The translations under genes were made by a program, and so were the position numbers. Under the pieces are notes generated by a model. It ran no database searches. It had not been told where the DNA came from and worked only from the letters and a program-made list of their open reading frames with translations. A DNA stretch of 36,992 bases from Acidobacteriaceae bacterium (GTDB taxonomy: Bacteria > Acidobacteriota > Terriglobia > Terriglobales > Acidobacteriaceae): assembly GCA_030038435.1 (NCBI GenBank), contig JASHOY010000411.1, forward strand, positions 1-36,992, read 5' to 3'. Positions 24,562 to 33,903 of the stretch are shown one piece after another (positions within the stretch are counted from its first letter, which is position 1; each line of letters begins with the position of its first letter).

Positions 24562-26967
24562 GTGAATTTGCGGAGCTTCGATCTTAGTTACGCGCGGCTA
24601 GCCGGCGCGGCTGCCGTTTTCCATTTTCTCTCTTTTCCGATCTTGGGCGTAGCCTTAGCCAGAAACAGCGCGACGGCTCCGCACGACCGGTTCTTTGCTC
24701 TTCCTGTGCCGGGAAATTCAATCTCTTCCGCACGAACCGTGAATCGCTACGGAATTCCCTTCGTCGAGAGCGTGCCGCATCCCGAGAGCAGCGGCTTGAC
24801 GTTGCTTGCCGTCGGATCCACGGTCAAACGGATTTACCTGCTCGGCATGACCGAATCCGCAGGCGTGCGTGCATGGACGTCTCCAAAGGACTATTCGCAA
24901 CGCTTCTTCGTGGGAGACCGCCTGGGAAATATCCGCCTCGACTATGCTGATGGTTCGGCTCAGGTATTTCCGCTGATTCTGGGAGAGAGCGTGTGGTGGG
25001 GCAAGATCTTCTATAACTATCCCGACCCATTCCCGACCGATGCTGGACTGCGCAGCACGCTTTCGCTCTCGTTGCATCTTTTTCCTGCAGCGCCCGTAGA
25101 GGATGGTAACTACGTTGCCGTAATCGATCCGCGGCCGGCACCAATAGTGCGGATTGAGGTAGAAAACTCCTCCTTCATGAAAGGCGGTGTAACGATTGCC
25201 GGAGTCACCGTGGAGACCGCAGACACTTCAGCAATCCCTGGAGCGACGGAGCTAACTGCGGGGCAAACTTTGCCGCAATTTGCCGCCTTTGAGCGCGAAA
25301 GGCCTTTGCGCCAGGCGGGCAGTGCCGATGACTCATCCCGCGACCGATTGGAAGCCCTTAGTTATGCGCTGTATTCAAACCAGCGGGAGTATGTGCGGCC
25401 GCCCAGTCCCAGACTGCCGCCCGACTATACCGGCGCGAAGGTTGCTTTCCGAGGACCGGTGGACGCTGCCATTCTCGAGAATGCTTTTGCCGCCAATGTC
25501 CAGGACATGCTGGATAAGATCGACCCCGATGGTATGTATCACACCTCGACGCGGGGCGCCGTCTCCTGGAACGGCGCTGGCTTTGGCACCTTCCGTCCCG
25601 AGGTGGGAATGTACTACGGCGACTCTTGGTCACGGGACATGGGAAGAACCCTGCAAGAGCTGGCAGAACTCGACTATCTCCCCAAGACCAGATCGTCGGC
25701 CGACTACGCCCTTCGCATGGCGCAACGATGGGAGGACCCGGCGCTCAAGTATCACGGCGAATCGCTGCCGCCGCACTGGAGCCGGGTGATTAACAAACCC
25801 AGCTTCGCACAGCCCTTCGAGAATGACGGCCACGGGCTGATCTCGCTCTCACTTTACAAACTTTGGCAGCGGATCCCCGATCGTGAGGCCTGGTTGCGCG
25901 CTCATTGGGGAGGAGTGAAAGCTGCCGGCGACTGGATTCCGTGGCAATTCGACCATCCCCAAATTTCCGGCGCGGCCAATGGCTTGCTTGGGTCCACTGG
26001 CGAATCGGCCGGCGGCAATGGACATTCAGTCTACCCCGACACCATATGCATGATCGCGCTTCAGGCCTTGGCGAAAATGGCCGACTCCATTGGTCAAACC
26101 GACTCGGCGCAACTTTGGCGACAAACCGCGGAGAAGATGCGCAAAGCGATTACCGCCCATTACATCATTGCCGATCCTAAATACGGCAAGGTGTGGACGC
26201 TCGAACATGCGGGTTGGCCAAATCAGAGCACCGTGCTGGGGCCGCTCATTTTTACTGCAGACTACCAGGGCCTGGCGCCCGACGACATCGATGCGGAATG
26301 GCGACAGGCGGATTATGATACCTACAAGCGACTCGTCGACACTTATTATCCATTCGGGTTCTATGGGTGGGCGATGGGCTACGGCCAGGGCTTTGTTACT
26401 CAATCCGCCTTGCTGCTCGACCAGATGCGTGACGCCACAACCATGCTTGATTGGGCTGCCAAGGAAATTTACGATCCGCGCTTTGGATCCTTCGTGACTC
26501 CGGAGGGCGTGCAGATCGACCCTTCCGGCCGATTCTGGTATCGGACCGGCGACCTGGGCAATGGCGTGCAAGAGGCTGAGATTGTCAAAATGTTGCGCCT
26601 TGTCGTGGGCGTGGATGATTCGCATCCGCGCCACCTCGCCATTCTGCCCCGCATGCCCTACGGCTGGACTGAGATCCGGGTCGATCAATACCCCGCGCTG
26701 GTCGACACCGGCGGCGGTGCGCACATCGTGCTTCTAAGCTACGATCTTAAGCGCGCCCACCGGGGCATGAGTTTGGTATTGAGTTCCAACTGCACCGTTG
26801 GGCCCGTTTCCATCCGTATAGGACCATTTGCCGCAATGCCCCAGGCCTCGGACGTGCTCGTAAACGGAGGTCACCCGGCCGATGCCAGCGTTGAAAAAAG
26901 CGGCGATTCTTGGTGGGTGAACTTGCAATTGGCAGACTTGCCCCGGTCCGCAGAAAACGCAAGTTAG
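24562..26967 (+). CDS. Secreted six-hairpin ((alpha/alpha)6) glycosidase-like protein
   Basis: An 801-residue protein with an N-terminal signal (hydrophobic LAGAAAVFHFLSFPILGVALA, cleavage near 35), then a beta-sandwich region (about 40-290) with FVGDRLGNIRLDYADGSAQVFPLILGESVWWG, and a large (alpha/alpha)6 toroid (about 300-715) with MYYGDSWSRDMGRTLQELAEL, STGESAGGNGHSVYPDTICMIALQALAKMA and FYGWAMGYGQGFVTQSALLLDQM. The order matches family 15/78/94-type hydrolases, but the exact family is not recognised. The start is GTG at 24562 behind a G-rich stretch. It lies 101 bp after the rhamnosidase, in the same direction, and is probably co-regulated. It is expected to act on an oligosaccharide produced with the rhamnosidase. 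The catalytic residues cannot be named with confidence. Confidence 0.72.
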   Translation: MNLRSFDLSYARLAGAAAVFHFLSFPILGVALARNSATAPHDRFFALPVPGNSISSARTVNRYGIPFVESVPHPESSGLTLLAVGSTVKRIYLLGMTESAGVRAWTSPKDYSQRFFVGDRLGNIRLDYADGSAQVFPLILGESVWWGKIFYNYPDPFPTDAGLRSTLSLSLHLFPAAPVEDGNYVAVIDPRPAPIVRIEVENSSFMKGGVTIAGVTVETADTSAIPGATELTAGQTLPQFAAFERERPLRQAGSADDSSRDRLEALSYALYSNQREYVRPPSPRLPPDYTGAKVAFRGPVDAAILENAFAANVQDMLDKIDPDGMYHTSTRGAVSWNGAGFGTFRPEVGMYYGDSWSRDMGRTLQELAELDYLPKTRSSADYALRMAQRWEDPALKYHGESLPPHWSRVINKPSFAQPFENDGHGLISLSLYKLWQRIPDREAWLRAHWGGVKAAGDWIPWQFDHPQISGAANGLLGSTGESAGGNGHSVYPDTICMIALQALAKMADSIGQTDSAQLWRQTAEKMRKAITAHYIIADPKYGKVWTLEHAGWPNQSTVLGPLIFTADYQGLAPDDIDAEWRQADYDTYKRLVDTYYPFGFYGWAMGYGQGFVTQSALLLDQMRDATTMLDWAAKEIYDPRFGSFVTPEGVQIDPSGRFWYRTGDLGNGVQEAEIVKMLRLVVGVDDSHPRHLAILPRMPYGWTEIRVDQYPALVDTGGGAHIVLLSYDLKRAHRGMSLVLSSNCTVGPVSIRIGPFAAMPQASDVLVNGGHPADASVEKSGDSWWVNLQLADLPRSAENAS

Positions 26968-26987
26968 ACGCGCTTCCCAACTCCAGC

Positions 26988-27638
26988 TCAAGCAGTAGGA
27001 ACTACAAGGAGCAAAGACACGTGGCGGCACAAACACATGTTGCCGATATGATTCTTCGTCCCGTCCAGCTCGATCAGCGACGCCGACATCAATCCCCAGA
27101 CCGTCTCCCCGTTCTTCTTCCGGAACTGTGTCTCCAGGTTGCGGCACGCCCCCTCCCTCATAAGCACCTCTATCATCCTGCTCCGGTCCGCGGGGTCCGC
27201 CCACACGCTCAGTTCGTCGAGGTTCGCCCGATCCTTGCGCAGATAGCGCTTTTCGAAACTGACCATGCGCACCTCGCCGCTCAGTAACTGGACCAATGCG
27301 GTATTGCCTTTTCCCCGATCTTCAGGTGGCGTGATCACTTGAAAGCTCGAGCCCACCAACTCCGACGGCGTGTATCCCACAATCCCCGCAAAGCACTCGT
27401 TGCACTCCAGAATCCGCCCCTCCAGCGAGGTGTGCAGGTTTCCCACCGCAGCCTGCTCGAACGAAGCCCTATATAGCGCGTCGCTCGCCCACAGCGGCCT
27501 CTCTGCCTCCACCGGCGCCATTCCGTCCACGGCCAGAAACGCCGAACTTCGCTTCGCTGGCGGAGAGATCGAGCGTTCCCCGTCAAAGACCGCGTACAGC
27601 TTCTCCTCTGCAACCGTCCCCACGCACCCTCTCCCCAC
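26988..27638 (-). pseudogene. PAS-domain protein remnant (two PAS domains joined by deletion)
   Basis: A 216-residue frame with PAS sequence only. Residues about 53-136 are one PAS domain (ALYRASFEQAAVGNLHTSLEG, ECNECFAGIVGYTPSELVG, FEKRYLRKD). Directly after that, LDELSVWADPADRSRMIEVLM and ETQFRKKNGETVWGLMSASLIELDG form the second half of another PAS domain, whose first half (about 55 residues) is missing. The join is near 27230. The last 17 residues (from about CRHVSLL) do not fit the fold, and no kinase, GGDEF or HTH output domain remains. It probably derives from a multi-PAS sensor kinase. It runs convergent with the glycosidase and follows the sigma54 activator on the same strand. Confidence 0.65.
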
Positions 27639-27961
27639 CGGGCCTGATGCTGGTCCGGGTCTCAGTCCGCCGAACCGGCAGGGACTTCCGCGGCTCCCGA
27701 ACGGTAGCTTGCTGCAGCCCCCTGTATCCCTCTATCGGCAAAAGCAGGGAAAGAGTTCAGGTGTTTGAGGTTCGCTCACAAAATTGAATCCGCCTTCTGC
27801 ATCTCCCCGCCTCCTCTCGGCGAGGCGCAGAAGGTCTGCGCGTGGAGAAGCGTTGCGAAAAGTCCCATCGCCGATTCATCGGTCGGGGATGGTTCGCCGC
27901 TCGAAACCGATCCGCAGAAGGTTTGGCATTCGAAGCGGCGACGGCCATAGCCGTTTAACTC
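27639..27961. other. Interval between the PAS remnant and the sigma54 activator
   Basis: 323 bp without a supported gene. It contains a compound inverted repeat (27793-27834), described separately. Nothing else stands out. Confidence 0.4.
27793..27834 (-). terminator. Compound hairpin downstream of the sigma54 activator
   Basis: CCTTCTG (27793-27799) pairs with CAGAAGG (27828-27834), and CGCCTC (27808-27813) pairs with GAGGCG (27822-27827); an 8-nt bulge lies on one side. On the minus strand it follows the activator stop by about 130 bp and is followed by CGGATTCAATTTT, a weak T-run. Confidence 0.4.
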
Positions 27962-29347
27962 TCAGCTCGCTATTTTGGGTTCCTGCTCGAAATCTGCCTC
28001 TCCTTCGGCATTGCGGATGAGCCGGTGCAGATAGGAGCGAGAGATGCGCAGCTTGCGCGCGGCCAGGGTCTTGCTGCCGTTGTTCTCCCGGATGGCGTTG
28101 GCCGCCAGCCGGATCTTGTATTCCCGGAGCTGGCGCTCGAACGAGCCGCTGGAATCCTCCGGCGTCTCTTCCAGTGCCTCCGCCCGCACTTCGCCCGGCA
28201 GGTCCTCGACGGCGAGCGACTTTCCCTGGGCGACAATAATCGCACGCTGGATTACGTTTTCCAGCTCGCGCACATTTCCCGGCCAGGAATAGCTCTGCAG
28301 CACGGTCATGGCCTCGGGATCGATCCCTGTGACCGGCTTCTGAAACAGCTTGGCGTAATGGCGTTGGTAATGAGCCACGATCTCGGGAATGTCTTCGGCG
28401 TGGTCCTGAAGTGCGGGAGTTTCTATGCGCATCACATTGATGCGATAAAAGAGATCCTGGCGGAACTTGCCCTCGCTCACCATTTCCTCCAGATCGCGAT
28501 GCGTAGCGAAGATGAAACGCGCATGCAGAGGAATGAGGTTGCTGCTGCCCAAGCGGCTGAATTCCCGCTGCTGGAGCACGCGCAGAAGCTTCACCTGGGT
28601 ATATAGACTCAATTCGCCGATTTCATCCAGAAAAATGGTGCCGTCGCGGGCCTGCTCGAAATAACCTTGGCGATTGCCAACCGTGCCCGTGAAGGCGCCT
28701 TTTTCATGGCCGAACAATTCGGCTTCGATCAGCGTTTCGGGGATGGCCCCACAGGCTACGGCTACAAAAGGGCGATGGTTGCGCGAGCCGCGGTTGTGAA
28801 TGGCGCGCGCCACCAGCTCCTTGCCGGTCCCGCTTTCGCCCTGGATGAGCACCGAAGCGCCGTTGCCGGCCACGGTATCGATCAGCTTGTGCAGGCGCTG
28901 AATCTGCCGGCTCGATCCTACGATCCGGCTGCAGTCGGCGGCAACTTCCCGTTCCGTAGACGCGGCGCCGAGACGCTCTTTGAGCGAAGTGCTTTCCTGG
29001 GCCCGGCGCAGCATCAGCCGCAGGTCGCGGATCGAGGGTGGACGGCGGCAGTAGCCGTAGGCCCCCTCATTGACCAGTTCACCGGCGGCCGTGCGCACTC
29101 CGTCGTCGGCCAGTATGACCCAGGCGGCCTGGGTGCGGATCAGGCGGCGGGCCGCTTCAAACCGCGCTTCCAGTGCTTCCTGCTTCGAATTGAGGTCCAG
29201 AATGAAAAGGCTGCACTGACCGCTGGCCAGCAGACGTTCGATGCCTTGCTCGGTCGACTCCCAGGTGAAACGGAATTCGTCACCCATGGCGGGAGACAGC
29301 AATTGCTCCAGGGTGGAGTCCGGCGAAAACAGGCCAACACGAATCAA
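27962..29347 (-). CDS. NtrC-family sigma54-dependent response regulator with degenerate receiver
   Basis: A 461-residue enhancer-binding protein. The N-terminal domain (1-120) resembles a receiver and keeps the phospho-acceptor-like Asp51 (LFILDLN), but it lacks the paired acidic residues near the start and the Lys-Pro (GYCRRPPS instead). The AAA+ domain has Walker A GESGTGKE (170-177), the sigma54-contacting GAFTGT (217-222) and Walker [11 protein letters not shown] (237-246). A Fis-type HTH ends the protein ([21 protein letters not shown]). It should activate sigma54-RNA polymerase by ATP hydrolysis. It is divergent from the Tad pilus genes across a 426-bp promoter region with sigma54-like elements, making it the likely regulator of the pilus locus. 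A degenerate receiver suggests control by binding or by level rather than by phosphorylation. Confidence 0.9.
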   Translation of the reverse strand: MIRVGLFSPDSTLEQLLSPAMGDEFRFTWESTEQGIERLLASGQCSLFILDLNSKQEALEARFEAARRLIRTQAAWVILADDGVRTAAGELVNEGAYGYCRRPPSIRDLRLMLRRAQESTSLKERLGAASTEREVAADCSRIVGSSRQIQRLHKLIDTVAGNGASVLIQGESGTGKELVARAIHNRGSRNHRPFVAVACGAIPETLIEAELFGHEKGAFTGTVGNRQGYFEQARDGTIFLDEIGELSLYTQVKLLRVLQQREFSRLGSSNLIPLHARFIFATHRDLEEMVSEGKFRQDLFYRINVMRIETPALQDHAEDIPEIVAHYQRHYAKLFQKPVTGIDPEAMTVLQSYSWPGNVRELENVIQRAIIVAQGKSLAVEDLPGEVRAEALEETPEDSSGSFERQLREYKIRLAANAIRENNGSKTLAARKLRISRSYLHRLIRNAEGEADFEQEPKIAS

Positions 29348-29773
29348 GAAGCCCCCTCTAGGGTGGCAATCACCAGGTCAGTGTAACCTCACCGGCATTC
29401 TCTGGTTCCAAAGGCCAGCCCTAACGAGCGGGCGCTTTAGCTGCTCTGCTCCCTATGCTGATCCCGCTTCCATTCTGACCGAGCCGGGAAGTGATGGCAA
29501 GATGTTTTCGACCTGCCCTTACACGTAAGTACCAGGGGTCTCTACAGGCTCCGCCGGCGGTTTTTCCTGTATACATTTAGCGCCTAGTCCTTCTCCAGCT
29601 GTGCACACCCGTGCACACCGCCGCCCCCTGGCGAGGAGAAATGTCCTGTTTTCTGCGACTAGCAGGTTTGGACCCAAGATTGCTCATGACTAAGGTACCC
29701 GTTGAATCTGTCCTTAAGTCTGTAGGGTTTTTGCATCCAGCGTGAAAAGGATGCGGCCAGGGAGGAAAGAGCT
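29348..29773. other. Divergent promoter region between the sigma54 activator and the Tad locus
   Basis: 426 bp, no gene seen. It holds two tandem GTGCACACC copies (29601-29609, 29611-29619), each with a GTGCAC palindrome, and two sigma54-like elements described separately. Gene starts face outward at both ends. Confidence 0.5.
29495..29510 (+). promoter_or_regulatory. Sigma54 (-24/-12) promoter-like element
   Basis: TGGCAAGATGTTTTCG matches the -24 block TGGCA-G of TGGCACG-N4-TTGCA well, but the -12 GC is TC. A second element at 29720-29735 has a good -12 block (TTTTTGCA) with a weak -24 and would give a 5' leader of about 28 nt before tadV. Neither is a full match. Confidence 0.35.
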
Positions 29774-30283
29774 TTGCACTCGATCGCATGGTGGCCAACG
29801 GTTGCGGTACTGGCGGTTGCGGTCTTTACTGACCTGCGCAGCGGCCGTATCCCCAATTGGCTGGTGTTGCCGTTTCTGGGGATCGGGGTAGCCGTTTCGG
29901 GTTGGCGGTTCGGCTGGAGTGGTATCGGTCATAGTCTTGAAGGCGTATGCCTGGGAACTCTACTGTTTGGTATATTTTACGTTCTGGGCGGCATGGGGAT
30001 GGGGGATGTCAAGCTGTGTGCCGCCATTGGCGCCTGGATCTGGCCTTGGCAGCTGGTGACGGCGCTGGTGATTACCGGTCTGGCCGGCGGAGTGATGGCA
30101 ATTGTGTGGGCTATCCGAGGCAAGTTTGTCGGCGAGTTGTTCAAAGGCTCCGGGGATATCCTCTTCGGGGGGCGAGGCAAGGATCCTGAATCGAAAATGA
30201 CGCTCTCCAACCCGCTGGCGCGCAAAATGCCATACGCGCCGGCAATAGCAATAGGCACGTTAATCTCGTTCTTTTCGCGTTGA
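29774..30283 (+). CDS. tadV: Tad pilus prepilin peptidase (TadV/CpaA, A24 family)
   Basis: Inner-membrane aspartic peptidase that cuts the leader of Flp-type pilins. The 169 residues form about five or six hydrophobic segments with both catalytic aspartates in family context: Asp20 in FTDLRSGRIPN and Asp78 in the GxGD motif GMGMGDVKL. There is no N-terminal methylase/zinc domain, as is normal for TadV. The start is TTG at 29774 with GGAGG (29761-29765) 8 nt upstream. It is the first gene of the Tad locus and follows the sigma54-like elements. Its pilin substrate is not in the window. Confidence 0.9.
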   Translation: MHSIAWWPTVAVLAVAVFTDLRSGRIPNWLVLPFLGIGVAVSGWRFGWSGIGHSLEGVCLGTLLFGIFYVLGGMGMGDVKLCAAIGAWIWPWQLVTALVITGLAGGVMAIVWAIRGKFVGELFKGSGDILFGGRGKDPESKMTLSNPLARKMPYAPAIAIGTLISFFSR

Positions 30284-30346
30284 TTTGGGCCCTGGCCCGC
30301 CGCGCAGCAAACTGCGGGCTCTGGTGGATGGGAAAGATTGCCGGTC

Positions 30347-31558
30347 ATGAGAAATAGCGAACTACCAACTTCGGTGTCTCAGGATCCTGACGCTCTCGGC
30401 ACCAGTCCCTTGTCCGTGGCGCTGATCGGACCCGACGAGCATCGACGTAATGCCGTGGCCGAGGCCATTGCCGGGCCGCTCTGCGGTACGCGCCGGGAAC
30501 TGAACTTTTACCCCGATCTTGAGGAAGCCCAGAAGCTGATTGAACGCAGTTTCGACGTGGTGATTGTCGACCTCGATAGCAATCCGGAAGTGGCCCTGGA
30601 CCTGGTGGAAAGCATTTGCGCCAACATGCAGGCGACGGTGATGGTCTATTCGGCGGGGGCCGATGCCGAGCTGATGATCCGCTGCATGCGGGCCGGGGCG
30701 CGCGAGTTCCTTACCCAGCCCTTTGTGCCCGCCAAACTTGCCGAGGCGCTGGTGCGGGCCTCAGCGCGGCGGACCGCGACTCGCGCTACGAAGAAAGCCG
30801 ACGGCAAGCTGCTGGTCTTCTGGGGCGCCAAGGGCGGCGCCGGGGTTACCACCCTTTCCAGCATGTTTGCAGTGTGGCTGGCTCGCGAGTCCGGAAAGAA
30901 AGTGTTGTTTATCGACTTTGACCTGCCCCTCGGCGATGCCGCGCTCGCTCTCGGGTTGGCAGGCCAGTATTCCACCATTGAAGCCCTGCAGAATTTTCAC
31001 CGCCTCGATGCGAATTTTCTGGGCAGGCTGCTCGTTCAGCACGATTCGGGACTCTCCGTGCTCAGTTCGCCGGGAAAACTGGTTCGCATGGATATGCCTA
31101 AGGAATCCATCGACAAGCTGCTCTGGGTGGCCCGGCAGGAGTTCGATTACCTGGTCATCGATACCGGTTCGAAGATGGACCTAATCGACACCGCGCTCTT
31201 CGACCTGGATTCGGTGGTCTACCTGATCACGGATGTGAATATTCCCGAACTGCGCAACGCCAACCGGCTGATCACCGAATGGCTGGCGGCCGACGGGCGG
31301 CGGCTGGAGATCGTCCTCAACCGTTATTCGAGTTCCTCGCTGGGCGTGGACGACGACCATATCGCCAAGGCTCTCACCCGCCACGCTCAGTGGCGGATTC
31401 CGGAAGATCATGGCGCGGCGCGCAAAATGCAGGCCACCCCGGCCACGGTGGCCCTGAGCGAGTCGCCTATCTCCGGAGTGCTCCGGCAAATGGCGCGGGC
31501 GGCCTGCGGTATGACTGCCGTGCCGGAGAAAAAGAAGGGCAAGTTCGGGTTCTTTTAA
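30347..31558 (+). CDS. tadZ: Tad pilus assembly ATPase-like protein TadZ/CpaE
   Basis: Localises the Tad secretion machine at a cell pole in studied bacteria. It has an N-terminal receiver-like domain (about 20-135, with Asp75 in VVIVDLDSN and REFLTQPF) followed by a MinD/ParA-like ATPase with deviant Walker A GAKGGAGVTT (160-169) and DYLVIDTGSKMDLIDTAL. The C-terminus is basic (KKKGKFGFF). ATG 30347 is preferred over TTG 30338 because GGAAAG is 10 nt upstream and only 1 nt before the TTG. A GC-rich hairpin (about 30295-30319) lies in the 63-bp gap after tadV. It is followed by tadA with a 40-bp gap. Confidence 0.88.
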   Translation: MRNSELPTSVSQDPDALGTSPLSVALIGPDEHRRNAVAEAIAGPLCGTRRELNFYPDLEEAQKLIERSFDVVIVDLDSNPEVALDLVESICANMQATVMVYSAGADAELMIRCMRAGAREFLTQPFVPAKLAEALVRASARRTATRATKKADGKLLVFWGAKGGAGVTTLSSMFAVWLARESGKKVLFIDFDLPLGDAALALGLAGQYSTIEALQNFHRLDANFLGRLLVQHDSGLSVLSSPGKLVRMDMPKESIDKLLWVARQEFDYLVIDTGSKMDLIDTALFDLDSVVYLITDVNIPELRNANRLITEWLAADGRRLEIVLNRYSSSSLGVDDDHIAKALTRHAQWRIPEDHGAARKMQATPATVALSESPISGVLRQMARAACGMTAVPEKKKGKFGFF

Positions 31559-31598
31559 CGAAATTGGTGCGAGACATCGACTTGGGGAGACATAAGGA

Positions 31599-32894
31599 AT
31601 GGATGGCGCTTCGGCGGAACTTTTAAATCTCGAAAACTATAAATCGGAAGTACATCGGACGCTGATCTCCCAACTGGATCTGGAGAAGCTTTCGCGTGCA
31701 GATTCCGCCCAGGCCAGACAGGCCGTGGCGGGCATGGTCAAGGAGATCATCGCCAAGCAGGGCGTCCCGCTGAGCTTTGACGAGCAGGAAAAGATCCAGG
31801 CGGATCTGATTGACGAGGTCTTCGGACTCGGGCCGCTGGAACCGCTGCTGCGCGATCCCAAGATCTCCGACATCCTGGTCAACGGCAAAGACAAGGTCTT
31901 CATCGAGCGCGGCGGCCGGCTGCAGAAAACCGACACCATGTTCCGCGACGACCGGCACCTGATGCAGATCATCGACCGCATTGTCTCTCGCGTGGGCCGC
32001 AGAGTTGATGAAGCTTCGCCGATGGTCGATGCGCGTTTGCCCGACGGCTCCCGCGTCAACGCCATCATTCCTCCCCTGGCGCTGGATGGACCTTCGATGT
32101 CTATCCGTCGCTTCGGCACCGGACCCCTGGTGGCCAACCAGCTGGTGCAGTTGCGCACCCTCTCGGCGGAGATGATGGAAGTGCTGGCCGCCGCTGCCCG
32201 GGCCCGCCTGAGCATTCTTATCAGTGGTGGAACCGGCGCCGGAAAGACCACCATGCTCAACATCCTGTCCCGCAATATTCCGCAAACCGAGCGCGTCATC
32301 ACCATTGAAGACGCTGCGGAATTGCAACTGGCGCAGGAGAACCTGGTGCGCCTGGAGACCCGGCCCCCCAATATCGAAGGTCAGGGCGCCATTCGCCAGC
32401 GGCAATTGCTCATCAACAGCCTGCGTATGCGGCCCGACCGCATCATCCTCGGCGAGGTTCGCGGCGAAGAAGCCTTTGACATGCTCCAGGCCATGAACAC
32501 CGGCCACGAGGGCTCCATGGCCACCATTCACGCCAACTCGCCGCGCGACGCGCTGAGCCGCCTCGAGTCGATGCTGGCCATGGCCAACCTCAGTCTTTCC
32601 GAGCGCTCCATGCGCCAGCAGATCGCCTCGGCCCTGGACATTGTGATTCAGGTCAGCCGTCTCAGCGATGGCAGCCGCAAGGTCACCAGCATCTCCGAAG
32701 TGACCGGCATGGAAGAAAACATCATCAGCATGCAGGACATCTTCACATTCCATAAGAAGGGAATTGGTCCCGAAGGCAAAGTAATCGGGACATTTGCGCC
32801 CACCGGCATTCGCCCCAGGTTCCTCGAACGCATCCAGCTTGCCGGCATCGTGCTGTCACCGGGTGCTTTCCAGAACACACTGGATGTCAGGTAA
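31599..32894 (+). CDS. tadA: Tad pilus secretion ATPase (TadA/CpaF)
   Basis: Hexameric cytoplasmic ATPase that powers Flp pilus extrusion, and in some bacteria retraction too. The 431 residues have the full CpaF layout: an N-terminal helical region, [22 protein letters not shown] (about 76-96), Walker A GGTGAGKT (210-217), the Asp box ITIEDAAEL, Walker [12 protein letters not shown] (281-291) and the His box [11 protein letters not shown] (302-312). A G-rich sequence (GGGGAGA) and AAGGA precede the ATG. Its position between tadZ and tadB is the standard order. It is the most conserved gene of the locus. Confidence 0.96.
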   Translation: MDGASAELLNLENYKSEVHRTLISQLDLEKLSRADSAQARQAVAGMVKEIIAKQGVPLSFDEQEKIQADLIDEVFGLGPLEPLLRDPKISDILVNGKDKVFIERGGRLQKTDTMFRDDRHLMQIIDRIVSRVGRRVDEASPMVDARLPDGSRVNAIIPPLALDGPSMSIRRFGTGPLVANQLVQLRTLSAEMMEVLAAAARARLSILISGGTGAGKTTMLNILSRNIPQTERVITIEDAAELQLAQENLVRLETRPPNIEGQGAIRQRQLLINSLRMRPDRIILGEVRGEEAFDMLQAMNTGHEGSMATIHANSPRDALSRLESMLAMANLSLSERSMRQQIASALDIVIQVSRLSDGSRKVTSISEVTGMEENIISMQDIFTFHKKGIGPEGKVIGTFAPTGIRPRFLERIQLAGIVLSPGAFQNTLDVR

Positions 32895-32917
32895 TCGGTG
32901 AAGGAGGATAAACAACC

Positions 32918-33895
32918 ATGATGGTCCCCGTAGTACTAGCTTTCGCAGGGGCGTTCGTGGTGACCGTTTTGCTGCTGGTTGCCATGAACCTTTCGTCGTC
33001 CTCGCGGCAATCCAAGCGGGCCGCTTCGGCACTGCAGCAGGCCGTGGGCTCCGAGCGCCAGGTCTCGCTCTTGCCTCCCACGAGCTTCCGCAAGACCCAG
33101 CAGAAGCTCAGCGCCGTTCCCTGGGTTAATTCCATCCTGTCCAAGGTAGATTTTGTGCCGCGCATGCAACGGCTCATCAAAGAGGCCGATCTCAAATGGA
33201 CCGTGGGCTCGCTGTTCCTGATGTCGCTTGCCGCTTTTGCATTCGCCGGCTATCTGCTCTATTTACGCATTCACAGCGTCATCGTCGCTTTGGTGGTGGG
33301 CATCGTTGCTGGCATCCTGCCCATCGCATTCGTTTACTTCAAGCGCCAGAAGCGCATGGAGAAATTCGAGCAGGGGCTTCCCGTCGCGCTCGACCTGATG
33401 GTCAGCGCTCTGCGTGTCGGGCACAGCTTCACCGCCGCCATCGGCGTGGTTACGCGCGAGTGCCCCGATCCGGTGGGCAGCGAATTCCGCACCTGCTACG
33501 ACGAACAGAACTACGGCCTGGACATGCGCACAGCTTTGGAAAACCTGGTGCAGCGAATTCCCCTTCAGGACTTGAAGATCGTAATCACCGCTATCCTGAT
33601 CCAAAGAGAAAGCGGAGGAAACCTCGCCGAGCTGCTTGAAAAAGCCGCCGACGTTATCCGCCAGCGCTTCCGGCTCCGCCGGCAGGTCATGGTCCACACC
33701 GCGCAGGGACGCCTGACGGGCTGGATCCTCACCCTGCTGCCCATCTTCCTGGGCATGGGACTTTACCTGCTCAATCCCAAGACGATGAGTCTTCTCTGGA
33801 CGCGGCCGATCGGCGTCAAGATGATGATCGTCGCCGGATGCATGCTCACGGTGGGTACGCTCCTGATTCAAAAGATCGTTCGCATCGATATCTGA
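32918..33895 (+). CDS. tadB: Tad pilus inner-membrane platform protein TadB
   Basis: Type II/IV secretion F-domain protein, one of the two membrane platform subunits. The 325 residues start with one hydrophobic segment (VVLAFAGAFVVTVLLLVAMN), then a pair near 98-145, and a C-terminal pair near 265-320. Between them is the F domain with FEQGLPVALDLMVSALRVGHSFTAAI and ALENLVQRIPLQDLKIVITAILIQRESGGNLAELLEKAADVI, the standard family core. It follows tadA by 23 bp and precedes tadC by 8 bp, so the genes are one transcript. Confidence 0.93.
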   Translation: MMVPVVLAFAGAFVVTVLLLVAMNLSSSSRQSKRAASALQQAVGSERQVSLLPPTSFRKTQQKLSAVPWVNSILSKVDFVPRMQRLIKEADLKWTVGSLFLMSLAAFAFAGYLLYLRIHSVIVALVVGIVAGILPIAFVYFKRQKRMEKFEQGLPVALDLMVSALRVGHSFTAAIGVVTRECPDPVGSEFRTCYDEQNYGLDMRTALENLVQRIPLQDLKIVITAILIQRESGGNLAELLEKAADVIRQRFRLRRQVMVHTAQGRLTGWILTLLPIFLGMGLYLLNPKTMSLLWTRPIGVKMMIVAGCMLTVGTLLIQKIVRIDI

Positions 33896-33903
33896 GGCTC
33901 GTC

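Noticed and set aside
31623..32753. Long open frame (376 residues) on the minus strand across tadA
   Set aside because: It is antisense to a fully supported CpaF ATPase, is rich in His/Gly/Ala codons of the shadow type and has no domain.
33838..33903. Upstream ATG for tadC inside tadB
   Set aside because: Extra residues are a shadow of tadB; the hydrophobic TadC N-terminus begins at 33904.
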